Positions 1-9,349 of a stretch of 64,000 nucleotides of DNA are shown here, one piece after another (within the stretch, counting starts at the first letter, position 1; every line of letters starts with the position of its first letter). The stretch covers positions 1-64,000 of the forward strand of contig SVTO01000008.1 in NCBI GenBank assembly GCA_015063745.1, in the 5' to 3' direction. The DNA comes from Oscillospiraceae bacterium (GTDB lineage: Bacteria; Bacillota; Clostridia; Oscillospirales; CAG-272). The notes beneath the pieces were generated by a model that searched no databases, was not told the DNA's origin, and was given only the letters and a program-made list of their open reading frames with translations. A program made the translations under genes and the position numbers.

Positions 1-50
1 TGTTCTTTGAACTCTTCCGGGTAATGTTTGATTCCTTTTTTCCCTGACAT
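1..50 (-). CDS. IS3-family-like transposase OrfA, N-terminus only (partial)
   Basis: Reverse complement of 1-50 reads ATGTCAGGGAAAAAAGGAATCAAACATTACCCGGAAGAGTTCAAAGAACA; open to the window edge. Confidence 0.55.
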   Translation of the reverse strand, partial: MSGKKGIKHYPEEFKE

Positions 51-128
51 AACAAAAAACTCCTTTGTAGTTATTTTACTACATTGGAGTTTTTTTGTCA
101 CTGTCCATTTTTACTGGACCTGTTCACA
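1..128 (-). mobile_element. End of an IS3-like insertion sequence (truncated by window edge)
   Basis: Minus strand carries a start ATG at 50 encoding MSGKKGIKHYPEEFKEQ... (HTH transposase OrfA-like N-terminus) running off the left edge. It is preceded by a hairpin (60-93) and an IS-end-like TGTGAACAGGTCCAGTAAAAATGGACAGTG. Confidence 0.55.
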
Positions 129-234
129 CAGGGAATCCCGGATACCTTTTTATATATGATACAGCAAAGTATAAAATCAGTACAGCCGACTGCAATACCT
201 GAATAAGCAGCCGGCTGTACATACAGAAACGGAA

Positions 235-1464
235 TTATTTGCCTTCGTACATTCTCTTAACTTTTTCAAATACTTCATCCGGGATCTCGGGATCACCGTA
301 GATGTTGTTGGGGATGTACTGATCACCTGCAATGTGGGGGAAGGTGCAGCGGGTATCGTTACGGTATGCATCCCGTTCTGCCTTGTTGCGCAGATTCGGG
401 ATCTTGATGGGCTTGTTGCCTTCGTAGATGGAAATGAAGCCCAGCGTACCGGGGATGCACATATCCACAGCGGTGTAAACATCGATGGAGCGTTCCTTAG
501 CTACTTCGTCACCCAGAATGCTGCGGATGAAGTAGTAAGTGGTGTAGAAGTCGCCGCCGCCGTGACCGGAAGCCTTGCCTGCTTCCACAACGTGTTCGGG
601 CAGGTAGGATTCATGCTTGCCGGCACCGTTTTTGCCACGCTCTTCGATATAAACCTCCAGCTTGTCTCCCACGTCCTTCATGGCACCGAGATCACCGTTC
701 AGCTGATAGTTGGAAACATGAGTAGTGTGCTTCATGTTGAAGTGGAGGCTCTTGAACATAGCACCGTTTTCCAGGGTGATGATTTCCATACCCAGAGTAC
801 CGGATGCCGTACCCAGTTCTCTCATGAAGGGCATATTGGGTGTTTCAAAACCGGAAACCTGAACAGGACGCAGACCTGTCATATACAGAATGGGACCGAT
901 GGAGTGGGTGCAATAGAAAGTGGAGGGCATCAGGTTGCGCCAGTGGTCACGAATACCGTAAGTGATGAAAGGCCAGATGGAGGAGCAGTCGTGCACATAT
1001 TCGCCTTCTGCATACATCAGTTCACCGATGTCACCGCGGCGGTAACGCTGACGCATTTCCCAACGGATGGGCGTGAAACAGTAATTTTCCGCATAGGCGT
1101 AAATCTTGCCGGTACGTTCCACACATTCGATCAGTTCCACAGCTTCCTTCATGGTGGAGCAGGTCAGACATTCGGTCATGACATGACGGCCGCTTTCCAT
1201 GGCACGGATGGCATAAGGAACGTGTTCGTTGGCGTAGTTGGCAATGATCACAGCATCCATATCGTGCTGAATAAAATCGTCAAAGCTTTCGTAGTACGCA
1301 ACATTGTTCAGCCCATGGGCTTCCGCATTCTTTCTGCTGGCTTCCAGCTGTCTTTTGTCAAAGTCACAGATGGCAACCAGTTCGGCACAGGGGTCTTCGA
1401 TGGAAGCGTTGATGAACGTATAACCACGTCTTCCGCCAAGTACACCGACTTTTACTTTTTCCAT
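235..1464 (-). CDS. Gfo/Idh/MocA family oxidoreductase
   Basis: N-terminal VKVGVLGGRRGYTFINA Rossmann motif, AVIIANYANEHVPYAIRAMESGRHVMTE typical of the family. Confidence 0.85.
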   Translation of the reverse strand: MEKVKVGVLGGRRGYTFINASIEDPCAELVAICDFDKRQLEASRKNAEAHGLNNVAYYESFDDFIQHDMDAVIIANYANEHVPYAIRAMESGRHVMTECLTCSTMKEAVELIECVERTGKIYAYAENYCFTPIRWEMRQRYRRGDIGELMYAEGEYVHDCSSIWPFITYGIRDHWRNLMPSTFYCTHSIGPILYMTGLRPVQVSGFETPNMPFMRELGTASGTLGMEIITLENGAMFKSLHFNMKHTTHVSNYQLNGDLGAMKDVGDKLEVYIEERGKNGAGKHESYLPEHVVEAGKASGHGGGDFYTTYYFIRSILGDEVAKERSIDVYTAVDMCIPGTLGFISIYEGNKPIKIPNLRNKAERDAYRNDTRCTFPHIAGDQYIPNNIYGDPEIPDEVFEKVKRMYEGK

Positions 1465-1540
1465 AACAAGCACCTCGCAAAAAAATAGAATTTTTCAGGG
1501 AAAAATCACCTGTTTAAAACAGAATCAAGGGAAAGCGGTC

Positions 1541-2338
1541 TCAGATGCCGTATTCCGTAAATCCGTCCCCGGTCAGCGTTACCAGAGAACGCACACCGAA
1601 GGAACGGCAGTATTCCAGCGCTTCCGCAAACCAGCAATCGAGATAAAGCGCATTGTGGCAGTCGGAGGAAAGAATGAACTTCGCACCGTGATCGGTCAGA
1701 TACCGCATCAAGAAGGGAGAGGGATAAGCGACGGACTTGTAGCCTCTCGCAATGGCACCGGTGTTTATTTCAAAGAGGGAACAGTGCTCCAGCACCGCCG
1801 CCGCCGCTTCCAGGGCATAACCGTTGTATACAGGATTTTCCAGCTCTTGGAATTTGCATACTACATCAAAATGGCCCACAATATCGGGCTTAAACCTCTT
1901 GGCCATTTCCATAACGGTCTTGTAATACACCTGTGCATACCAGTTCATATCCCCGTCAAACCACTTTTTTACAATGGCACGCTGCAATGGGGCGGAACTA
2001 TCCACGGAAGTGTGATCACCATAAGGTGTCGGAATACAGTGGACACTGCCGATTATGTAATCAAAATCCGCATCGGGACGTACGGAACAATAATCCAATT
2101 CCAGCCCGGCAAATACCTGAATTTGCTCGGAATACTTGTCTTTCAGTTCGCGGATCGTACGCATATAGTCGTGCAGCGCATCGGGCTTCATGCAGTAGGA
2201 ATGATTAAACGTCATGGTACTGTGATCGGAAAAACCAATGGCCGAGAAATTCTTTTCAATTGCGGCAAGTACCATTTCTTCCATCGTATTTATACCGTCG
2301 GAAAAAACGGAATGGGTGTGAAAATTCGAGAAACGCAT
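1541..2338 (-). CDS. PHP-domain histidinol-phosphatase family protein
   Basis: FSNFHTHSVFSDGINTMEEM, GFSDHST, GSVHCI, VGHFDVV and SSDCHN motifs. Confidence 0.8.
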   Translation of the reverse strand: MRFSNFHTHSVFSDGINTMEEMVLAAIEKNFSAIGFSDHSTMTFNHSYCMKPDALHDYMRTIRELKDKYSEQIQVFAGLELDYCSVRPDADFDYIIGSVHCIPTPYGDHTSVDSSAPLQRAIVKKWFDGDMNWYAQVYYKTVMEMAKRFKPDIVGHFDVVCKFQELENPVYNGYALEAAAAVLEHCSLFEINTGAIARGYKSVAYPSPFLMRYLTDHGAKFILSSDCHNALYLDCWFAEALEYCRSFGVRSLVTLTGDGFTEYGI

Positions 2339-2341
2339 ATA

Positions 2342-2977
2342 TTACCTCAAAATAGTCAGAAGATTTTTCGGTGATTCGGCGACTGCGACACATTTTTTGG
2401 CATCAACCTGACCGAAACCGTAAGATACAAAAACAAACGGACATCCCGCTTCGGCGGAAGCATTGCAGTCACCGATGGTATCGCCTACGTAAACCGGATG
2501 CTTCAGACCATGCTTGCGGCAGATATAACGGATATTGTCCGCCTTGGCCAGGCCGAAATCCCCGGAGCTGACGTGATCTGTAAACAAATCTTCAAAACCG
2601 TGATAGGCGAGAAAGGCTTCAATATAACCTGCCTGACAGTTGCTGATGATAAACAGCGGATACTCTCCGGCAAGCGCTTCCAGTACCTCCCGCACGTCCG
2701 GATACAGAATACCGCCTTTTTCCCTGAGCAGACGGTTTTCTTCTCTGCAGGATTCCATGACAAGCGCATACCCCTCCGCAAAAGGCATTTCCGGAAATAG
2801 CAGGGAAGCCAGTTCCTCGTTGGTGTGCCCCATATATTGCTGTACAGTGTCTCGGTTCACTCTTCCGCGGATATCGGGGTGATTCCGTTCCACGACCTGC
2901 CATATGCCGGCGGTAACGGAGGTAGCATCCCAAAGGGTACCGTCCAGGTCAAAAAGAATACTGTCAAACTGTGCCAT
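2342..2977 (-). CDS. HAD family hydrolase (phosphoglycolate phosphatase-like)
   Basis: MAQFDSILFDLDGTLWD, IISNCQAGY, VYVGDTIGDCNASAEAG. Start trimmed to Met at 2977 because the upstream part overlaps a terminator. Confidence 0.85.
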   Translation of the reverse strand: MAQFDSILFDLDGTLWDATSVTAGIWQVVERNHPDIRGRVNRDTVQQYMGHTNEELASLLFPEMPFAEGYALVMESCREENRLLREKGGILYPDVREVLEALAGEYPLFIISNCQAGYIEAFLAYHGFEDLFTDHVSSGDFGLAKADNIRYICRKHGLKHPVYVGDTIGDCNASAEAGCPFVFVSYGFGQVDAKKCVAVAESPKNLLTILR

Positions 2978-3006
2978 GAGAAATTCCGATCTGTTGAAAA
3001 TGAAAT

Positions 3007-3042
3007 AAAAAAGCTGCAGTCTCCATGGAAACTGTAGCTTCA
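3007..3042 (-). terminator. Intrinsic terminator between NAD kinase and HAD gene
   Basis: Minus strand AAGCTACAGT-ttccatggag-ACTGCAGCTT followed by a T tract. Confidence 0.6.
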
Positions 3043-3125
3043 TTATACACTAAACCTTTTACAAAAGCAATACAATCTGCGGAATTCGGAAGGATTTTTT
3101 TTACACGTAAGAGCTTCTGTGACGA

Positions 3126-3926
3126 TTATTCGGCAGCCTTGTTTGCACTTCCGTTTTTCACAAGCAGTTTCAGCTTCCGCGCATCCTTTGCAACCGCAAG
3201 ACTGTCACGGATTTCCCCGACAAGCACACCGTCCGCATATACGAGAGCACGCTCTGATCTGCCCGCAACGGAAACAGTCACTTCCGCATTGTCCGGCACC
3301 ACAAAGGGATGAATGTCGGAAAGATGAGGACAGATGGGTGTGATGGCAAAACAGGGGACATCGGGCAGCAGAACCGGACCGCCGGCAGACAGATTATAGG
3401 AAGTAGAACCTGTGGGCGTGGAAACGATCAGCCCGTCACCGCGGCAGGATGCAAGTGTACGTTCATTGCAGCGAACAGCCAGATCCACCGTTTCCCCAAA
3501 ATGCTCTTTCGCGAATACCACATCGTTCAGAGCAAAATGCCGCTTTCCATCCAGGGTAAAAGAAAGCAGAGAACGCTCCGCCGGCTGCAGAGTATCGAAA
3601 AAACGATCGTCCCCATTTTCCAGGGCGGAAATATCCAGAGCACAGAGATACCCCAGCCGCCCGCTGTTGATGCCGACCAAAGGCTTATTGTATGTCACAG
3701 CAACCACAGCCGCCTTCAGTGCACAGCCGTCGCCGCCGATGGAAACCACAAGATCACAGTCTTCCGGCGAGCCTGCGGCACGGACAGCATCGCCGAAAAG
3801 AAGTGCGGTACTTTCGGAGGACAAAACACATTCTGCACCGAAATTTTCCTCCAGCAGCCGGATTCCGCGGAGAGAGGCATCCGTATAGCGCTGACAGGAT
3901 GTATTGGGAAATATAAAAAGCTTCAT
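3126..3926 (-). CDS. nadK: NAD(+) kinase
   Basis: LVVSIGGDGCALKAA, GINSGRLGYL, GDGLIVSTPTGSTSYNLSAGGP motifs. Confidence 0.9.
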   Translation of the reverse strand: MKLFIFPNTSCQRYTDASLRGIRLLEENFGAECVLSSESTALLFGDAVRAAGSPEDCDLVVSIGGDGCALKAAVVAVTYNKPLVGINSGRLGYLCALDISALENGDDRFFDTLQPAERSLLSFTLDGKRHFALNDVVFAKEHFGETVDLAVRCNERTLASCRGDGLIVSTPTGSTSYNLSAGGPVLLPDVPCFAITPICPHLSDIHPFVVPDNAEVTVSVAGRSERALVYADGVLVGEIRDSLAVAKDARKLKLLVKNGSANKAAE

Positions 3927-3965
3927 AATGTAAAACTCCGGAGAAAATAACTTACTGAGACCTAC

Positions 3966-5375
3966 TCATTTTGCCGACAGATACTCATCAATGGCATTGG
4001 CGGCTTTCTTGCCCGCACCCATAGCGGAGATAACGGTAGCTGCACCGGTAACCGCATCGCCGCCGGCATATACACCTTCATGCGAAGTCAGACCATCTTC
4101 GTTTACAATAATACCGCCTCTGGTGTTGACTTCCAGACCGGATGTGGTATTTTTGATCAGCGGATTGGGAGAAGTACCGATAGAAATTACCACAGTATCC
4201 ACTTCCAAAACAAAATCGGAATCTTCCACGGGAATGGGCCTGCGTCGCCCCTTTTCATCAGGTTCACCCAGCTCCATTCTGATACAGCGCATACCCGAAA
4301 CAAAACCATTGTGCGGATCCCGCGGATCTTCCGGATTGGTGAAGCCCAGAATTTCAATGGGGTCGCAAAGCAGTTGGAAATCAATACCTTCTTCTGCGGC
4401 GTGTTCCACTTCTTCCCGTCTGGCCGGCAGTTCCTCCATGGAACGGCGGTAGACAATACATACCTTTTCCGCTCCCAGACGGATAGCTGTTCTGGCGGCA
4501 TCCATAGCCACATTACCGCCGCCGACAACCGCAACCTTACCGCCCTTCATAATGGGCGTATCGGGATTTTCGCGGTAAGCCTTCATCAGATTGCTTCTGG
4601 TGAGAAATTCATTGGCAGAATACACACCCTTCAGGGATTCGCCGGGAATACCCAGGAAATTGGGCAGTCCCGCGCCGGAACCGATGAACACTGCTTCAAA
4701 ACCCATATCAAAAAGTTCATCCACCGTTAGGGTCTTACCGATAACCACATTGGTTACCATATCCACCCCCAGAGCCTTTAGCGTTTCCACTTCCTTGGCT
4801 ACAATGGATTTGGGCAGACGGAATTCGGGAATACCATAAACCAGAACACCGCCTACTGTGTGCAGTGCTTCGTATACCGTAACCTGATAACCCTTTTTGG
4901 CCAGATCACCCGCACAGGACAGACCGGAAGGACCGGAACCGATCACGGCTACCTTATGACCGTTGGACGCCGGTCGTACAGGCGCTTCCGGACGGTGTTC
5001 ATTATGCCAGTCCGCAGCAAACCGTTCCAGTCGGCCGATACCTACTGGCTCAAATTTTATACCCAGCGTACATTGGCTTTCACACTGGGTCTCCTGGGGA
5101 CATACACGTCCGCAGACTGCCGGCAGAGAAGTGGAAAGAGAGATAACCTGATAGGCACCCTCCACATCCCCCGTCTTCAGCCGGGAAATGAAATCCGGAA
5201 TCTGGATGTTTACGGGACAACCTGCAATACAGGGCTTGTTTTTACAGTTGAGACAGCGCTGGGCTTCGGCAACTGCGGTTTCATATGTGTATCCCAGCGC
5301 AACTTCGTCGAAATTATGAATTCTGACTGCCGGAGCCTGAGTGGGCATTTCATGCTTTTTTGGAATAACTGCCAT
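3966..5375 (-). CDS. nfnB: NADPH-dependent glutamate synthase-like / NfnB large subunit
   Basis: Cys-rich N-terminus (CLNCKNKPCIAGCPVNIQIPDF), GSGPSGLSCAGDLAKKG and GGGNVAMDAARTA dinucleotide-binding motifs; adjacent to an NfnA-like gene. Confidence 0.82.
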   Translation of the reverse strand: MAVIPKKHEMPTQAPAVRIHNFDEVALGYTYETAVAEAQRCLNCKNKPCIAGCPVNIQIPDFISRLKTGDVEGAYQVISLSTSLPAVCGRVCPQETQCESQCTLGIKFEPVGIGRLERFAADWHNEHRPEAPVRPASNGHKVAVIGSGPSGLSCAGDLAKKGYQVTVYEALHTVGGVLVYGIPEFRLPKSIVAKEVETLKALGVDMVTNVVIGKTLTVDELFDMGFEAVFIGSGAGLPNFLGIPGESLKGVYSANEFLTRSNLMKAYRENPDTPIMKGGKVAVVGGGNVAMDAARTAIRLGAEKVCIVYRRSMEELPARREEVEHAAEEGIDFQLLCDPIEILGFTNPEDPRDPHNGFVSGMRCIRMELGEPDEKGRRRPIPVEDSDFVLEVDTVVISIGTSPNPLIKNTTSGLEVNTRGGIIVNEDGLTSHEGVYAGGDAVTGAATVISAMGAGKKAANAIDEYLSAK

Positions 5376-5388
5376 CGTGGTATCCTCT

Positions 5389-6237
5389 TTACGCTTTTTT
5401 GAACAGGTTACAGGACTTGTCATAGGCGTGCCGTTCAAAATCGGTGTACATTCGGCCTCTGGACACAGCTTCATCGAAATCTACTTCATATCCGTTGAAA
5501 TCGGGACCGTCCACACAGGCAAATTTTGTGATCCGTTCGCCGTCGCGATGCAAAGTAAGACGGCAGCCGCCGCACATACCTGTACCGTCAATCATAATGG
5601 GGTTCATGGAAACGGTAACAGGTACATCAAACGGTCTGGCGGTTTCTACCACAAATTTCATCATGATCAGAGGACCGATGGTGATGATTCTGTCAAATGT
5701 ATTGCCGTTTTCCAGTATTTCTTTCAGGGGAATGGTCACATTGCCGTGACGTCCCCAGGATCCGTCATCTGTCATTCGGATCAGCTTGTCGGAGCAGGCG
5801 GCGAACGCATCTTCCAGAATTACCAGATCTTTGCTTCTGAAACCGATGATAGAGGTCACTTCCGCGCCCAATCTGTGCAGTTCTTCTGCAACGGGCAGGG
5901 CAATGGCACATCCGACCCCTCCGCCGACAATGCAAACCTTCTTCAGTCCATCCAGATGAGTCGGCATCCCGAGCGGGCCTGCAAAATCCTGAATGTACTG
6001 GCCTTCTTCTTTATGGTTCAGCTTTTCCGTAGTACCGCCGACAACCTGAAAAATTATTTTAACAGTACCTTTTTCCGCATTTGCACCGGCAATGGTAAGG
6101 GGAATCCGTTCTCCCTCTTCGTCCACACGGAGTATGATGAACTGACCGGGCTTAGCTTTTCTGGCAACCAGAGGTGCTTCGATTTCCATCTGTGTAACGG
6201 CGGAATTCAGGTGCTTTTTATAAACGATTTGATACAT
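5389..6237 (-). CDS. nfnA: Sulfide/dihydroorotate dehydrogenase-like FAD/NAD-binding protein (NfnA-like)
   Basis: PGQFIILRVDEEGERIPLTI, VGGGVGCAIALPVA, GTGMCGGCRLTLHRDGERITKFACVDGPDF. Confidence 0.82.
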   Translation of the reverse strand: MYQIVYKKHLNSAVTQMEIEAPLVARKAKPGQFIILRVDEEGERIPLTIAGANAEKGTVKIIFQVVGGTTEKLNHKEEGQYIQDFAGPLGMPTHLDGLKKVCIVGGGVGCAIALPVAEELHRLGAEVTSIIGFRSKDLVILEDAFAACSDKLIRMTDDGSWGRHGNVTIPLKEILENGNTFDRIITIGPLIMMKFVVETARPFDVPVTVSMNPIMIDGTGMCGGCRLTLHRDGERITKFACVDGPDFNGYEVDFDEAVSRGRMYTDFERHAYDKSCNLFKKA

Positions 6238-6566
6238 ATTCTCTCCATAACCGCATACCGGACAACCAGGACATACGGCATCAATCAAAAAAGGACAAGT
6301 GCAGCTGGGATAACCGTAAATGCACTGGACAACTGTGTTGTTTAATTATAGCATATAAAAAAATTGAATGCAATACGTGTGAACAAAAAAACGAAAACAC
6401 AGTATACGGGAATGTACGGAAATTCTCCAGAGAAGTATACAGCCGAAAAGATACGTAAAAGAAGTGAAAAGCTTATTTTATTCACAAAAATTCTGAAAAA
6501 AGTACTTCACATTTCCTTTTTGATATGTTATAATAATACTGAACGTATGCTTCAGGAGGTATAACT

Positions 6567-7016
6567 ATGAAAATTGCTATTGCAAGTGACCACATCGGCT
6601 ATCCGCTGAAAGAGCATATCAAGGAGTATCTTGCTCCCAGAGGATATGAATTTGTAGATGTGGGTACCTATTCCGAGGATCGCTGCAACTACCCCGAATT
6701 CGGCAAAAAGGCTGCCGATCTGGTGGCAAGCGGCGCATGTGAATTCGGTATTCTGATCTGCGGTACCGGTGTCGGTATCTCTCTTGCTGCCAATAAAGTA
6801 CGCGGTATCCGTGCAGTAGTCTGCAGCGAACCGTATACCGCCCGTCTGTGCCGTCAGCACAACAATGCCAACATGATCGCCTTCGGTGCCCGTGTAATCG
6901 GCTCCGCAACCGCTGAAATGATCGTAGACGAATTCTTCGCTGCGGAATTTGAAGGCGGCAGACACCAGAAGCGCATCGACATGATTGCCGCTATCGAAAA
7001 CGGGGAGGAACTGTAA
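6567..7016 (+). CDS. rpiB: Ribose-5-phosphate isomerase B
   Basis: MKIAIASDHIGYPLKEHIKEYL, GILICGTGVGISLAANKVRGIRA. Confidence 0.93.
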   Translation: MKIAIASDHIGYPLKEHIKEYLAPRGYEFVDVGTYSEDRCNYPEFGKKAADLVASGACEFGILICGTGVGISLAANKVRGIRAVVCSEPYTARLCRQHNNANMIAFGARVIGSATAEMIVDEFFAAEFEGGRHQKRIDMIAAIENGEEL

Positions 7017-7915
7017 TGATTCGCGTTGGTATTGATATCGGCGGAACCAAAGTCAACATCGGTCTCGTAGCCGAAGACGGCAAGGTTCTGGCCAAGGAAA
7101 ATTTCCCGGTCGGCAATGCCGCTGACATGAAGGTATTCATTCCCAAGCTGCATGATGCCATCAAGCGTCTTGCGGAACAGGCAGGTGTCAAGGAATCCGA
7201 AATCGGCTTCTGCGGCATCGGCGTTCCCGGCACCGTATCTGCGGACAAGCTTACCGTAGGCTGTGCCCCGAACCTGGGCTGGATTGATCTGCCTCTGGGC
7301 ATGGAATTCAAAGAATACACCGGTTACAACGTAAAACTGGTACAGGACGCCAAGGCCGCTGCGTGGGCTGAATACTGTGCAGGTGCCGGCAAGGGTCAGG
7401 ATCTGATCTGCGTAACCCTGGGCACCGGCATCGGCACCGGTCTGGTACTGGACGGCAAGATCTACGAAGGCGCTCTCGGTACTGCCGGAGAACTGGGCCA
7501 CATCCCGGTAAAGGTAAACGGAAGACCCTGCGCCTGCGGTAAGGTAGGCTGTCTGGAATGTTACGCTGCCGGTAAGGGCTTGGGTTACACCGCCAAGGAA
7601 CTCTACGGCGAAGATGCGGACGCACGCACCCTGTTCGCAAAGGCTGCCGAAGGTGACAAGACGGCCAAGGAAGCGCTGGATGAAGCCATCCTGCTGCTGG
7701 GCACCACTTTTGTAGGTGCAGTAAACCTTCTGTCTCCCGCGTGTCTGCTGATCAGCGGCGGTATGTCCGAAAGAAAGACCGAATTTGCCGAACCCATCAT
7801 GCAGTTCGTAAGAGAACACGCCTACGAAATTCCGGGCAGACCTCTGCAGGTAAAAATGGCGGCTCTCGGTTCCGATGCACCCATGATCGGTGCAGCACTC
7901 CTGCCCATCGACTGA
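7016..7915 (+). CDS. ROK family sugar kinase
   Basis: GIDIGGTKVNIGLV, TLGTGIGTGLVLDGKIYEG, GELGHIPVKVNGRPCACGKVGCLECYAAG. Confidence 0.92.
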   Translation: MIRVGIDIGGTKVNIGLVAEDGKVLAKENFPVGNAADMKVFIPKLHDAIKRLAEQAGVKESEIGFCGIGVPGTVSADKLTVGCAPNLGWIDLPLGMEFKEYTGYNVKLVQDAKAAAWAEYCAGAGKGQDLICVTLGTGIGTGLVLDGKIYEGALGTAGELGHIPVKVNGRPCACGKVGCLECYAAGKGLGYTAKELYGEDADARTLFAKAAEGDKTAKEALDEAILLLGTTFVGAVNLLSPACLLISGGMSERKTEFAEPIMQFVREHAYEIPGRPLQVKMAALGSDAPMIGAALLPID

Positions 7916-7989
7916 GACGGGGAAGTGTACATAAATAATAACGTAAATAACGGTTGTGCAAGCAGCCGAAAATAATAAGGAGAAAAGAA

Positions 7990-8952
7990 ATGAAAGCAAT
8001 TATTACCACAGGTCCCATGACAAGTGAAATCCGTGAAGTGCCGGATGTACAGGTTACTCCCGATACCATTAAGATCCGCCTGCAGTACGTTGGCGTATGC
8101 TTCTCCGAACACTACGATTGGAAGCACTGCGATAAGGAAACCGCATTTGGTCACGAACCCATGGGTATCGTAGCTGAACTTGGCGAAAACGTAAAAGGCT
8201 TCGAAATCGGCGATCGCGTTGGTTGTCTGTTCGGTAACGGTCTGCCCGGAGCAGGCGTTATGTGCGAATACGCTCTGGTATATCCCGAAGACTGCGTAAA
8301 GCTGGCTGACAACGTACGCAGCGAAGACGGCGCTCTGGAACCTCTGGGCTGCATGTTCAGCGCAATCAGTAAGGTTCGCGCTACCATGCCCGGCACCAGA
8401 ATCTGTGTCGTTGGCTGCGGCTACATGGGCTGCGGTGCAATCAGCCTGCTGAAGCTGCGCGGCTTCCACGTTACCGCTGTTGACATCCGTCCCGAATCTC
8501 TGGAAAACGCTAAGTTCTACGGCGCCGACGAAGTTTACTATCCCGAAGAAGCTCTGGCTAAGTTCGAAGCTTCCTTCCCCGTAGTTATGGAATGGGCTGA
8601 AACCAACGAATCTCTGGACACCGCTATCCACCTGACTGCAGAATGCGGCCAGCTGTGTGTTGGTGCATACCACACCGGTGAAAAGCGTCTGGTTAACGTA
8701 CAGCTGCTGGGCGTTCGCGCTATCGACATGCTGAACACTCATCCCCGTGAATGGGATATGCTGCAGGATGGTATCAAGAATGCACACGACCTGATGGCAA
8801 ACGGCACCTGGAAGTTCACCAAGGTTCCCACCATGGTATACCCCATGAACCAGTTCGACAAGGCTCAGGCAGACCTGGAAACCAAGTATGGCAAGTACCT
8901 GAAGGCTCTGATCGACATGACCAAGCTGGACGGCGAACCCGTTCTCATGTAA
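7990..8952 (+). CDS. Zinc-type alcohol dehydrogenase-like / medium-chain dehydrogenase
   Basis: GVCFSEHYDWKH, FGHEPMGIVAELGENVKGFEIGDRV, VVGCGYMGCGAISLLK. Confidence 0.82.
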   Translation: MKAIITTGPMTSEIREVPDVQVTPDTIKIRLQYVGVCFSEHYDWKHCDKETAFGHEPMGIVAELGENVKGFEIGDRVGCLFGNGLPGAGVMCEYALVYPEDCVKLADNVRSEDGALEPLGCMFSAISKVRATMPGTRICVVGCGYMGCGAISLLKLRGFHVTAVDIRPESLENAKFYGADEVYYPEEALAKFEASFPVVMEWAETNESLDTAIHLTAECGQLCVGAYHTGEKRLVNVQLLGVRAIDMLNTHPREWDMLQDGIKNAHDLMANGTWKFTKVPTMVYPMNQFDKAQADLETKYGKYLKALIDMTKLDGEPVLM

Positions 8953-8991
8953 TCTTCGGTTTGCAATTGTATAAAATGATCTGAACAGATT

Positions 8992-9032
8992 GGCTGCCGT
9001 ATTGTGGGTTTCCTGCAGTACGGCAGCCTTTT
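8992..9032 (+). terminator. Intrinsic terminator
   Basis: GGCTGCCGTA...TACGGCAGCC followed by TTTTG. Confidence 0.8.
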
Positions 9033-9239
9033 GCTGTATCCATCACCGAAATTTGTTTGATGTGAAAATTACTCACAAGAAACGAATATATAATACACTT
9101 CTGAACAATTACAACAGTAACGTTGATGTGAAATCCATGAAAATGAACAAATTGTTGAATAGACAGAAGAAAATCCATGTGAAAATGGTTATATTATACT
9201 AACATAATAAAATATTATGCACACATAAGGAATCCTATC

Positions 9240-9268
9240 TTGACATAGAGAAAAGTATACATTATAGT
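9240..9268 (+). promoter_or_regulatory. Sigma-A-type promoter for liv operon
   Basis: TTGACA-N17-TATAGT upstream of the substrate-binding protein. Confidence 0.7.
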
Positions 9269-9349
9269 ATATATATCATATACGGAAAACAGGGTTCGTA
9301 TATATGCAGACTGGAGAATCCGGTTCTGTAAATTCAAAAAAGTAGGTGT

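Noticed and set aside
334-1488. 384-aa plus-strand ORF antisense to the Gfo/Idh/MocA gene
   Set aside because: Shadow of a well-conserved oxidoreductase on the minus strand.
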